Shown here: positions 1 through 7,127 of the stretch, one piece after another
Layout of the letters: each line of letters begins with the position of its first letter
Position numbering within the stretch: the stretch's first letter is position 1
NCBI GenBank assembly: GCA_002440805.1
Contig: DJVD01000061.1
Span: 1 to 8,433 of the forward strand
Source: Chloroflexi bacterium UBA6265
GTDB lineage: Bacteria; Chloroflexota; Chloroflexia; Thermomicrobiales; UBA6265
Reading direction: 5' to 3'
DNA: 8,433 nt
Translations under genes and position numbers: made by a program
The notes under the pieces: generated by a model
The model's input: the letters and a program-made list of their open reading frames with translations, nothing else
Told to the model about the DNA's origin: nothing
The model's database searches: none

Positions 1-99
1 TGAACAGGGTCATGTTTCTGTTATTCGGCCTTTGCACGTGTTTACCCTTTCCGTTGCGGCCCCCAACCCCACAGCACACCTGCCAACGGCGGGGGTGCA

Positions 100-126
100 T
101 CCTGGCCGGCACCGGGCCGGCCAGGA
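100..126 (-). terminator. Hairpin just after the transporter gene
   Basis: An 11-bp perfect inverted repeat (TCCTGGCCGGC and GCCGGCCAGGA, loop ACCGG) begins 7 bases beyond the transporter stop codon. The stem is very GC-rich and would fold in the minus-strand transcript. There is no T-run after it, so it is not a textbook intrinsic terminator. It may be an imperfect terminator or an mRNA 3'-end stabiliser. The rest of positions 1-132 holds no complete gene. A possible start of another minus-strand gene near position 37 is discussed in the findings. Confidence 0.5.
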
Positions 127-132
127 ACGGAA

Positions 133-1413
133 TCAGGCTACTGCTGGCTTTCCTGGAAGTTCATCCGGGATAACCACATTGCCATTGAGGATTTCGTGAT
201 CGATGCCACCCTCGCTGGGGGCGATGAGAAGTGCTGCCAGGGCATCGCCATCGACATTGTTGATGGTGCGGAGCATGCCCACGAACCATTCGACACCGGC
301 GAACAGGGCGATGGATTCAAGCGGCAGGCCCATTTGTGGAACCACAATAGTGAGCGAGACGATACCGGCACCAGGCACCACCGCATTCGCCACGGAAGCG
401 AAGGTGCAGAGCAGGACCATGTACAGGATGCGGCTGAAGCTGAACTCATATCCGTACAGCTGGGCAATCGTAACGAGCGTGATCACCATGTGCATGGCGG
501 CGCCGTTGCTGTTCAGGGTGACACCAAGCGGCATCACGATCTGGGCCAGGCGCTGCTTGATACCGAGTCGGTTCTGCACATCCTGCATGGCCACCGGCAG
601 TGTGATGGCGGACGAACCCGTGGCCAGGGCCATGGTGCTCATGCGACTGATGCCGTTGACGATGCGCATGGGATTGCTACGGGTAATAACGGCAACCACC
701 ACGATATACACGGCCAGCCAGGTGAAGGTGCTGATAGCGAACACACCCAGGTACTTGGCCAGCGGAATAACAACCTTGACGCCGTACGCGCCGATGGAGG
801 AAGCGATGAGCGCGAAGACACCAACCGGGGCGGTCTTCATGATCATTTTGACGATCTGCAGGATGATCTTGTTGAACTCACGAATGAATCCCATGAACAT
901 CAGCTCGCCATCGTGGTTGACCAGGCTCACGGCCATACCAAACACGAGCGCGAAGATGATCACTTGCATGATGTTGCCATTGGCCATGGCAGAAATCGCA
1001 TTGGTGGGGAAGAAATTCAGGATCGTATCGATGACGGTGATATTGGTGGCCTCGGTGACCGCCTCACCCGCCTGGATATTTTCGATATCGAGGCCAGAAC
1101 CCGGCTTGAGCAGGTAGCTCCAGGCCACGCCCCAGGTAGCGGCGAGGGTTGACGTCACCAGGAACACACCCAGGACCTTGGCGCCGATCTTCCCGAGATC
1201 GCGCAGCGGCAGGCCGCCGATAGCTTCGATGATTTGCCCGGCCACGAGCAGGATGATGGACATCTGGATCAGGCGCAGGAAGACGTTCCCGAGCAGTTTC
1301 AGAATCGGAAACTCTCCCGGCACAACCAGGCCGAAGATCAAACCGGCAACCATGCTGAGCATGATGAACCCGGTCATACTAATGGGGAGCTTTCGCTTTT
1401 GTTGACTTTCCAT
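133..1413 (-). CDS. DAACS-family (GltP/DctA-like) organic anion:cation symporter
   Basis: This is a 426-residue integral membrane protein of the dicarboxylate/amino acid:cation symporter family, expected to drive uptake of a small organic anion across the inner membrane with Na+ or H+. The length is normal for the family and there are many hydrophobic segments. Family landmarks are in order: the serine-containing first hairpin (TGSSAITLP, 265-273), the unwound TM7 motif (NSNGAA, 301-306, usually NMDGT), the second hairpin (VPGAGIVSL, 346-354) and the TM8 motif (LRTINNVDGD, 381-390). The Arg and Asn of TM8 are kept. The Asp that holds the substrate amino group in GltPh appears to be Gly379, as in carriers that do not use amino acids (E. 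coli DctA has Ser there). This argues against glutamate or aspartate. A dicarboxylate-like or oxamate/oxalurate-like substrate fits the operon but is inferred. The ATG overlaps the TAA of the upstream gene (TAATG), with AGGGGA 5 bases before it. Confidence 0.9.
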   Translation of the reverse strand: MESQQKRKLPISMTGFIMLSMVAGLIFGLVVPGEFPILKLLGNVFLRLIQMSIILLVAGQIIEAIGGLPLRDLGKIGAKVLGVFLVTSTLAATWGVAWSYLLKPGSGLDIENIQAGEAVTEATNITVIDTILNFFPTNAISAMANGNIMQVIIFALVFGMAVSLVNHDGELMFMGFIREFNKIILQIVKMIMKTAPVGVFALIASSIGAYGVKVVIPLAKYLGVFAISTFTWLAVYIVVVAVITRSNPMRIVNGISRMSTMALATGSSAITLPVAMQDVQNRLGIKQRLAQIVMPLGVTLNSNGAAMHMVITLVTIAQLYGYEFSFSRILYMVLLCTFASVANAVVPGAGIVSLTIVVPQMGLPLESIALFAGVEWFVGMLRTINNVDGDALAALLIAPSEGGIDHEILNGNVVIPDELPGKPAVA

Positions 1414-2291
1414 TACTTTCCCCTCACGTGGAACAATTCCACTTTTCCCCCCACCCCGGCGTTGGGATGGTTTTGGGCCCGCACGGTGCGAGCACCCAGT
1501 AACATTCCGTACATCGTGTCGATTCCTGAGGTGTGTCCCAGGTCCAGGAGGCCATTCAACGCATCCTTCAAGGCGCCTTCATCGTGTGCCAGCAGCGCAT
1601 TCCACACCGCCATCACCGCCGAACTCACCTCGCCGAATCCCAGCATGTGCAACATGGTTGCGCTCACTGGTGTTGTTTTGAGCCGCGCCGATACGCGCAA
1701 GCGCGCATCAAGCACATCCCGGCCATTGGCCCACATCACAAAGGCGTATCCCGCCACGATGTCATCACCGCTGGGAGTAAGGCCCAGGCCCCGACCCAGC
1801 AGCCATTCGATGGCACGGCGGCGGTCAACCTCCGCCGCGCCCGGCTGAACCAACGTATCCAGCCGTTCCCGCACCTCCTCCGTGAGGTCCAGACCCAGGC
1901 GCGATTTCAGCCTCATCGCGCCCAGGGTGGTTTCAAGTAACTCAAGATCTTGCGGTGCCAGGCTGCCGAACGCGACCGTACTGGCCACCTTCTGGATATC
2001 CAACCAGCGGTAGACCACGGGCAGTCCACGGGAAGGGAAGAGGGAGACTTTCTGGCTGGTGCTCCGCACCAGGTCCCCGATCGCCATGTCCTCAATCACC
2101 AGCCCACCCTCACCTTGCGGGAGGCTCATCCCCAAACCGGATAGTCGGTTTGGGTTGTGGCCGATGTGAAGCAGCAACCCCTCCACTTCCACATTCAGGC
2201 TCGTGCGGAATTTGCTGTGCACCTGGCCGACCCAATCGGTGCCGAGGTGCTCCCACACGGAAGCGCTGGCGTATGGAATGCTCGCGCTCAT
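1413..2291 (-). CDS. allH: DUF2877 protein, AllH (YlbF)-like oxamate carbamoyltransferase subunit
   Basis: This is a 292-residue soluble protein of the DUF2877 family, to which E. coli YlbF (renamed AllH) belongs. The family signatures are visible: GRGLGLTPSGDDIVAGY (166-182), and GHTSGIDTMYGMLLG (252-266) near the C-terminus, a Gly/Ser/Asp-rich pair likely to build a binding site. No signal peptide or membrane segment is seen. In E. coli, FdrA, YlbE and YlbF together have been linked to oxamate carbamoyltransferase activity. Here the gene lies directly after the FdrA-YlbE fusion, which supports the same complex. The junction reads TAGTGATG: a GTG (2294) shares its G with the upstream stop, and an ATG follows at once (2291). 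I chose the ATG; the GTG would add one residue. No strong ribosome binding site precedes either, so translation is probably coupled to the upstream gene. Family assignment is firm; the subunit role is inferred from context. Confidence 0.88.
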   Translation of the reverse strand: MSASIPYASASVWEHLGTDWVGQVHSKFRTSLNVEVEGLLLHIGHNPNRLSGLGMSLPQGEGGLVIEDMAIGDLVRSTSQKVSLFPSRGLPVVYRWLDIQKVASTVAFGSLAPQDLELLETTLGAMRLKSRLGLDLTEEVRERLDTLVQPGAAEVDRRRAIEWLLGRGLGLTPSGDDIVAGYAFVMWANGRDVLDARLRVSARLKTTPVSATMLHMLGFGEVSSAVMAVWNALLAHDEGALKDALNGLLDLGHTSGIDTMYGMLLGARTVRAQNHPNAGVGGKVELFHVRGK

Positions 2292-2293
2292 CA

Positions 2294-5284
2294 CTACAGG
2301 CCAAGCTTTTCAGCATAGGCAGCCAGGGCCTTCTCGAAACACGCCAGTGGTGCGCGGACGGTACCGGCTCCCACCTGGCCGACGCCGGCTTCCTTGTGCG
2401 CGATACCGGTGTTGATGAGCGGGGTAACACCGCTCTCCACCACCAGCGCGCAATCGATGCCGAGCGGTGTGCCCTTGAAGTTCCAGTTGGGAACGCTCCA
2501 GTTCTGGTTGTTGCCAACGCAGATGGAATCCATTTCATCGGTGATGGCGAGGGCGTCATCGTAACCACCGCCGGAGCCCACAAAGCGGGTCACAGCTGGG
2601 GCAGCCACGGTGATCATGGCGCCTACGCCCACGGTTTCCGTGATGGCGCTATCGCCGATATCCGGGTTGGCATCGTCTTCGGTGTAGCCGCTGAAGTAGA
2701 GGCCGTTGGGTGTGTTCACCGGCGCGGTGAACCACTGATCGCCCATACCGGCAATGCGGATACCGAAGTTCTGGCCATTGCGGGTCATGGTGGTGACAAC
2801 CGTGCCCTCCTGGAACTGGCGGGCGTAGTCCACAATCGCCTTGCAGGTGGCCATCATCACGTTGAGGAAGAACTGATCCGTATCGGCCAGGAAGCGGATC
2901 ACGCGTTCCTTGATATCCTGCTCGATATCCAGCGTCACAATCTGCGGTACCAGTTCCTTCAGCAGGTTGAGGGAGCCAGCGATGTTGCGCTGGTGGAACT
3001 CATCGCCCATGCCGAGGGAGCGGGAGATGATGACGTTGAGGTTGATACCGCCCTCGATCTTCTGCAGCGCGGCAGACAGCACCGGTCCGAGCACATCGCG
3101 CATCCAGCCGAGGCGATTAACCACCTCCGGGCCGTACGCTCCAAAGCGGAGAACCTTGCCGATACCTTCGTTCATGGTGCAATAGGCGGTGGTGCCATCG
3201 ACGCGGTTCTCAACCACCATCACCGGCATGTTGCCGCTGGTGATACCGCCCATCGGGCCGACCGCATTCACATGGTGGCAGGGCACGAAATTGACCTCGC
3301 CCGCCTCAAGCAAGGCGCGGGCTTCCGCTTCATCCTTCGCCCAACCTTCAAACAGGATCGCGCCAACGCAGGATCCCTGCATTGGGCCGGTCATATCGGC
3401 GTAGGTGATCGGCGGGCCAGCGTGGAGCAGCGTGCGGGTATTGAGTACCTCGATCACGCTCCTGGCCGGAACCACATCCACCAGGAAGGGCTGGGAATCG
3501 CGCATGCGATCGATCACGGTTTGATTGGCACCATTGATATCGTCACGATCGGCAAGCGCGTTGAGGATGCGAATCATCTCCTTGTTGCCGCCAGCGGCTG
3601 GTTTCCATGCGTAATGCACGCTCTGGCCACCGAAGGTGCGGATGGATTCGTTGAAGCTCTCCACACCAATATTGATGACGCGCGGCTTGGTGGCGAGCAG
3701 GTCCATGACGTGGTCGCTGGGCGCCTGGAGCTCTACCGGCTCCACATCGCGCTGCTCAACAACCTTGTCCGCTTCCTGGAACTCAACGCCCTTGAGGGCA
3801 AGGCCCAGGCGAACGGCGCGGGCGTTGGTGGCTTCCACCAGGGCACCGGCCTCACGCAGGGTGCGCACGGCGTCATCGTAGTTCTGCGGATCCTGGCGCG
3901 TACCAGTGACCGAGGCCACGAAGGTGAGGTCCTTGCCATTGGCCTTTGCGGCCTCGAGACCGGCGCGGATGGCAGGGGCAAGCGCACTGGCCATATCCGG
4001 ATGCGTGCCATATCCGTGGACCACATCCAGGAGAATGACCTGGGTATCTTCATCTGCCGAGAACTTCTCGATCATCTGCAGTCGGATTTCGGGATCGATC
4101 ATCGGGTGCGGACGACCCTGGGTGTACATATCGTCGCCCAGGTCGATCATCTGGTAGCCATCGTAATTGAGTACGAAGCCTTCTTTCTTGGTGAGGCCAC
4201 CAAGGTTGAGCGCTTCGGATATCATCATCCCGGCTTCGCTGGCGAGGGTGCCGCCACTGTAGAGACCCTTTACGGTGCCCTCCACCGTGGTGGCGGGGAC
4301 ATCGTTTTCAAGCGGAGTAAGGTAGTTTTCGCGCACCGGCCGGTCGTTGGCCAAATCGACCGCGATGAGGGCGGCTTCTTCCAGCGTGTGGGCGAGGTAG
4401 ACACCTTCTTCGTGGTGATCCGGCTTCTCGCCAATGAAGATCGCGACCACGGGCTTGGTCAGGCTATGAAGCACCTGCACAATTTCATCGCGCACAGCGG
4501 GTGCCGGCGGCTTGGAGATAAGCACAATCACATCGGTCGGATCGTGGTGCTCAAGGGCAACCAGCGCATCCTTGACGGTGGTGCCGCCAACCTTCTCATT
4601 CAGATCGCGACCACCGGTACCGATGGCGTGGATTACGCCTTCACCCTCGTGATCGATGATGCAGCTGACTTCCTGGATACCCGTGCCGGAGGCACCGACA
4701 ATACCGATGTTGCCCGGGCGGACGACATTGGTGAAGGCCAGCGGAATACCGCTGATGATACCGGTACCGCAATCCGGGCCCATCATGAGCAGGCCGTGCT
4801 CGCGCGCGTATTCCTTCAGGCGGATCTCATCTTCAATGCTGACGTTATCCGTGAACGAGAACACGCTCAGTCCGCGCTCCAGCGCCTTCATCATTTCCGG
4901 TGCACCGTACTCACCCGGAATTGAGAAGAGCGCCAGGTTGGCATCGGGCATGGCTTCCAGGGCAGCATTCAGGCTGCGAACCTCAACGGTGCCTCCAGCC
5001 TGCTTCTTGACCGAAAGATCGGCAAGGAAGCGATCGGTTTCGGCGAGGGCCGCGTCAACGGCGTCATCGCTCTCCACATCCAGCACGATCACCATATCGG
5101 ATGGGCCCGCAGTGCCAGCCTCGTCCGTGTAAAAGCCGGTGCTGCGGAAAATGTCCTTATTGGCATCTGTCCCCATCATCACCGATGAGCGCGCCACGGT
5201 ATCGAGCGCGTTCAGTGCGTTGGTGAGTAGCATCAGGTTGATGGAATCCTGATAACTATTCGGCCGAACTACTGTCTTAATCAT
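2294..5284 (-). CDS. FdrA-YlbE (AllF-AllG) fusion, oxamate carbamoyltransferase component
   Basis: This 996-residue cytosolic protein joins two proteins that are separate in E. coli. Residues 1 to about 580 match FdrA (AllF), a succinyl-CoA-synthetase-like protein. Recognisable segments are SVMMGTDANK (34-43), DNVSIEDEI (146-154), MGPDCGT (168-174), the phosphate-loop-like GASGTGIQE (197-205), GTGGRDL (222-228), LYSGGTLASE (341-350) and RPHPMIDP (391-398). The segment closes with HYAWKPAAGGNK (557-568). Residues from about 585 match YlbE (DUF1116, AllG): LLHAGPP (619-625), MTGPMQGSCVGA (631-642), PCHHVNAVGPMGG (668-680), MGDEFHQRNIA (759-769), FTAPVNTP (852-859) and INTGIAHKEAG (957-967). The proposed reaction is oxalurate plus phosphate to oxamate plus carbamoyl phosphate, working with the adjacent DUF2877 protein. 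The start is set at 5284 because it aligns with the FdrA N-terminus and has AGAGGA 4 bases upstream. An in-frame ATG at 5374 would add 30 residues unlike FdrA. Homology is certain; substrate is inferred. Confidence 0.93.
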   Translation of the reverse strand: MIKTVVRPNSYQDSINLMLLTNALNALDTVARSSVMMGTDANKDIFRSTGFYTDEAGTAGPSDMVIVLDVESDDAVDAALAETDRFLADLSVKKQAGGTVEVRSLNAALEAMPDANLALFSIPGEYGAPEMMKALERGLSVFSFTDNVSIEDEIRLKEYAREHGLLMMGPDCGTGIISGIPLAFTNVVRPGNIGIVGASGTGIQEVSCIIDHEGEGVIHAIGTGGRDLNEKVGGTTVKDALVALEHHDPTDVIVLISKPPAPAVRDEIVQVLHSLTKPVVAIFIGEKPDHHEEGVYLAHTLEEAALIAVDLANDRPVRENYLTPLENDVPATTVEGTVKGLYSGGTLASEAGMMISEALNLGGLTKKEGFVLNYDGYQMIDLGDDMYTQGRPHPMIDPEIRLQMIEKFSADEDTQVILLDVVHGYGTHPDMASALAPAIRAGLEAAKANGKDLTFVASVTGTRQDPQNYDDAVRTLREAGALVEATNARAVRLGLALKGVEFQEADKVVEQRDVEPVELQAPSDHVMDLLATKPRVINIGVESFNESIRTFGGQSVHYAWKPAAGGNKEMIRILNALADRDDINGANQTVIDRMRDSQPFLVDVVPARSVIEVLNTRTLLHAGPPITYADMTGPMQGSCVGAILFEGWAKDEAEARALLEAGEVNFVPCHHVNAVGPMGGITSGNMPVMVVENRVDGTTAYCTMNEGIGKVLRFGAYGPEVVNRLGWMRDVLGPVLSAALQKIEGGINLNVIISRSLGMGDEFHQRNIAGSLNLLKELVPQIVTLDIEQDIKERVIRFLADTDQFFLNVMMATCKAIVDYARQFQEGTVVTTMTRNGQNFGIRIAGMGDQWFTAPVNTPNGLYFSGYTEDDANPDIGDSAITETVGVGAMITVAAPAVTRFVGSGGGYDDALAITDEMDSICVGNNQNWSVPNWNFKGTPLGIDCALVVESGVTPLINTGIAHKEAGVGQVGAGTVRAPLACFEKALAAYAEKLGL

Positions 5285-5288
5285 CTGT

Positions 5289-5294
5289 TCCTCT
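5289..5294 (-). promoter_or_regulatory. Ribosome binding site of the fdrA-ylbE fusion
   Basis: On the minus strand AGAGGA lies 4 bases before the ATG at 5284. This is a good Shine-Dalgarno match and decides the start against the in-frame ATG at 5374, where AGGAG directly abuts the start codon with no spacing. Confidence 0.7.
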
Positions 5295-5319
5295 TTCCCT
5301 TCGGCTCTGTCGTTGTGGT

Positions 5320-5360
5320 GGATCAACGTGCCGGGGACGGCTTCCACCCCGGTTGGATCC
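5320..5360 (-). promoter_or_regulatory. Possible leader hairpin upstream of fdrA-ylbE
   Basis: In the minus-strand direction GGATC..AAC..CGGGG can pair with CCCCG....GTT.GATCC. This gives a 13-bp interrupted stem with one bulged C, a four-base bulge and an apical loop of about 12 bases. It ends 35 bases before the start codon, so it would lie in the 5' untranslated leader if transcription starts near the proposed promoter. No T-run follows it, so it is not an evident attenuator. It matches no riboswitch class I recognise, and chance pairing in GC-rich DNA remains possible. Confidence 0.25.
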
Positions 5361-5414
5361 TGAGCACGACTCATCTCCTGACTTGAAGTATTTATGGAAT
5401 GGAACGTGATATCT

Positions 5415-5456
5415 TTATCTCGGCGGGATAATTTAGGGCCACATTCTTATCCCCAA
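5415..5456. promoter_or_regulatory. Candidate divergent promoter and operator (TTATC inverted repeats)
   Basis: A perfect 7-bp inverted repeat, GGGATAA (5425-5431) and TTATCCC (5447-5453), has half-site centres 22 bp apart, about two helical turns. A further TTATC (5415-5419) forms a second, closer dyad with GATAA (5427-5431). The repeats cover promoter-like sequences in both directions. GATAAT (5427-5432) resembles a -10 for the rightward regulator gene but lacks a good -35. On the minus strand TTGGGG (5451-5456), 17 bp and AATTAT (5428-5433) form a weak promoter for the operon. A regulator bound here could block both genes, as expected for autoregulation by the adjacent PucR-type protein. 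All regulatory meaning is inferred. Confidence 0.35.
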
Positions 5457-5465
5457 TCTACTCGT

Positions 5466-5471
5466 GGGGAG
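5466..5471 (+). promoter_or_regulatory. Ribosome binding site of the pucR-type gene
   Basis: GGGGAG lies 9 bases before the ATG at 5481. It supports this start over the in-frame ATG at 5394, which has no Shine-Dalgarno sequence and would add 29 residues that do not resemble the start of a PucR domain. Confidence 0.6.
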
Positions 5472-5480
5472 TTTCCTGAC

Positions 5481-7127
5481 ATGAATGTTGACGAATTACT
5501 CAAGTGCGATAGCATGTCCGGCGCGCGTTTAATCGTGAAGGGCAAGCAGTTTGATGCGCTGATCACCGGCATCAATATCCTCGAGGCGCCAGATATCGAT
5601 TTGTGGGGCCGGCAGGGGATGGTGTTGCTCTCCAGCTACTTCGCCCTGCGCCCGCTCAGTCCCGCCGAGCTGGAGGCGTTTTTCGTTATCCTGGACGAAA
5701 TCGGCATCTCGGCGTTGGTGATTAAACTGCAGCGACTGATCGACGAAATTCCGCCGCAGATCGTTGAGCTTTGCCAGCAACACGATCTCACGCTCATCCA
5801 AATCGGGCGCGGGGCCGATTACCAGGCCATCCTGCTGGATGTGTTCCGGCCGGTGGTGGAACGCGCCGAGAAGCAACTGGCATTGCATTACAAGCTGAGC
5901 AACATCAGCTCCCGGCTCTCCCTGAGCAATGCGGACACACTTGAAATCCTGCAGCGGTTTAAGCAGTTCCTTAACCTCGATCTCACCCTGACGGCATCGG
6001 AGGGGGAACGCACGGTTTCCACCGAACCGGGCCGGTTAAGCGCGTTCACCATGGGCAGCTACGTGCCCGTGCGGCGCAACGAGTACATGAACTTCACCTA
6101 CCGGCGCTTCCAATGCAGCTATGACGGCGATGACAATACGCCCGATACGGCCCTCGTGATCGACATCAGCTGCGTGGAAGACCGCCGCCACACGCTGGTT
6201 GTGCATGAAATGCGAGACCACCGCGTGCAGGACAACGAGGTGGTGATCATTGAAAACCTGATTCGATCGCTGCAGACGGTGATCCTGCGCAACCTGGCCG
6301 CGCGACAGCAGCAGCAGATGAATCGCAACGCGCTTGTGGGTGACTTGCTGATGGGCAAACTGACCCAGCAACATATGCGCGAGGAGGCGTTGGCAGCACT
6401 CGGGCTGAATCTCGATTCCCGCATTCGTGTGCTTACGATGTACCTGAACCTGACGAGCGGCGACGAGACGATCATGATGGCGCCTGCCACCAACGCCCTC
6501 AATCAACTGCTGCGGGGCATGTTCCCACGGTCGTTGTTCCGCAACTCACCCACGCAAATCCAGTTCGTGTTGCAGGAGACCGATACCCGGCAATATCCGC
6601 GACTGGAACCAGCGATCACCCGGGCGGTGAACCAGATGCTGAAACGGGAAGGGTGGGATGACACGGTCGCGGTGGTTGGTGGGCTGAGTGGTTTAAACCC
6701 GGCGCGCATGGTTCAGGAACTGGAGGTGGAATCCCGTTCGACCGCCCAGTTCCTGCAGCGCAACAACAAATGGGGAACCATTGGCAGTTTCGATTCGCTG
6801 GGCGCGATCAAGCTGTTCATCCTGAGCGACCAGCCCGACCTGCAATCGTTTGTGCCTGGCTACCTGATGGACCTGTACACCAACGACCGCCCACTCTACG
6901 ATACGCTTCGGCTCTATATTCAGTGCAACCTCAGCCACAAGGGCGCAGCCGAGCAACTGGGCGTCCACCCGAAAACGGTGAGTTACCGCATTGCCCGGCT
7001 GGAGGATGAGCACGGTATCAACGCCCAGGACGCCCAAATGCGCTCAATCCTGTTGATGGCTTTCGAGATACTCAGCTTCACCGAGGAGAATGTTCCAGAT
7101 CATGCCGTTCCACAACACGCGGTATAG
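5481..7127 (+). CDS. PucR/CdaR-family transcriptional regulator
   Basis: This is a 548-residue cytosolic regulator with the standard PucR layout. The N-terminal PucR domain spans about 1-115 (MNVDELLKCDSMSGARL at the start, then GINILEAPDIDLWGRQGMVL at 30-49, ending near DLTLIQIG at 102-109). A GAF/CdaR-type sensor region follows, about 140-450. It contains a polar helix with RQQQQMNRNALVGDLLMGKL (275-294), which is usual before the GGDEF-like CdaR segment. The C-terminal HTH_30 domain is at about 472-530 (LYDTLRLYIQCNLSHKGAAE, then LGVHPKTVSYRIARLE). Members control purine, ureide and related nitrogen catabolism genes and respond to small-molecule effectors. The gene is divergent from the fdrA-ylbE operon, so that operon is the likely target, together with its own promoter. 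The effector cannot be read from the sequence. The stop codon lies inside the following hydrolase gene. Confidence 0.92.
   Translation: MNVDELLKCDSMSGARLIVKGKQFDALITGINILEAPDIDLWGRQGMVLLSSYFALRPLSPAELEAFFVILDEIGISALVIKLQRLIDEIPPQIVELCQQHDLTLIQIGRGADYQAILLDVFRPVVERAEKQLALHYKLSNISSRLSLSNADTLEILQRFKQFLNLDLTLTASEGERTVSTEPGRLSAFTMGSYVPVRRNEYMNFTYRRFQCSYDGDDNTPDTALVIDISCVEDRRHTLVVHEMRDHRVQDNEVVIIENLIRSLQTVILRNLAARQQQQMNRNALVGDLLMGKLTQQHMREEALAALGLNLDSRIRVLTMYLNLTSGDETIMMAPATNALNQLLRGMFPRSLFRNSPTQIQFVLQETDTRQYPRLEPAITRAVNQMLKREGWDDTVAVVGGLSGLNPARMVQELEVESRSTAQFLQRNNKWGTIGSFDSLGAIKLFILSDQPDLQSFVPGYLMDLYTNDRPLYDTLRLYIQCNLSHKGAAEQLGVHPKTVSYRIARLEDEHGINAQDAQMRSILLMAFEILSFTEENVPDHAVPQHAV

Noticed and set aside
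51..89. CCGTTG / CAACGG inverted repeat as a second terminator
   Set aside because: It has only a 6-bp stem with a 27-base loop and no T-run; the hairpin at 100-126 is far stronger.
196..1152. Plus-strand open frames opposite the transporter
   Set aside because: The translations are rich in His, Asp and Gly with no membrane segments or motifs. They mirror the transporter gene and are not separate genes.
1955..4924. Very long plus-strand open frame (989 codons) opposite the fusion gene
   Set aside because: It is antisense to a clear FdrA-YlbE coding region, has a low-complexity His/Asp/Gly/Ala-rich translation with no recognisable domain, and is explained by the codon bias of the opposite gene.
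5285..5374. N-terminal extension of the fusion gene to an ATG at 5374
   Set aside because: AGGAG abuts that ATG with no spacing, the 30 extra residues do not match the FdrA N-terminus, and the ATG at 5284 has a properly placed ribosome binding site.
5383..5412. TTGAAG with TGATAT 18 bp downstream as the regulator promoter
   Set aside because: The -10 matches the consensus at only three of six positions, so it is no better than chance in this AT-richer stretch.
5394..5480. N-terminal extension of the regulator to an ATG at 5394
   Set aside because: There is no ribosome binding site, it would overlap the likely promoter/operator region, and PucR domains normally begin at the equivalent of the ATG at 5481.
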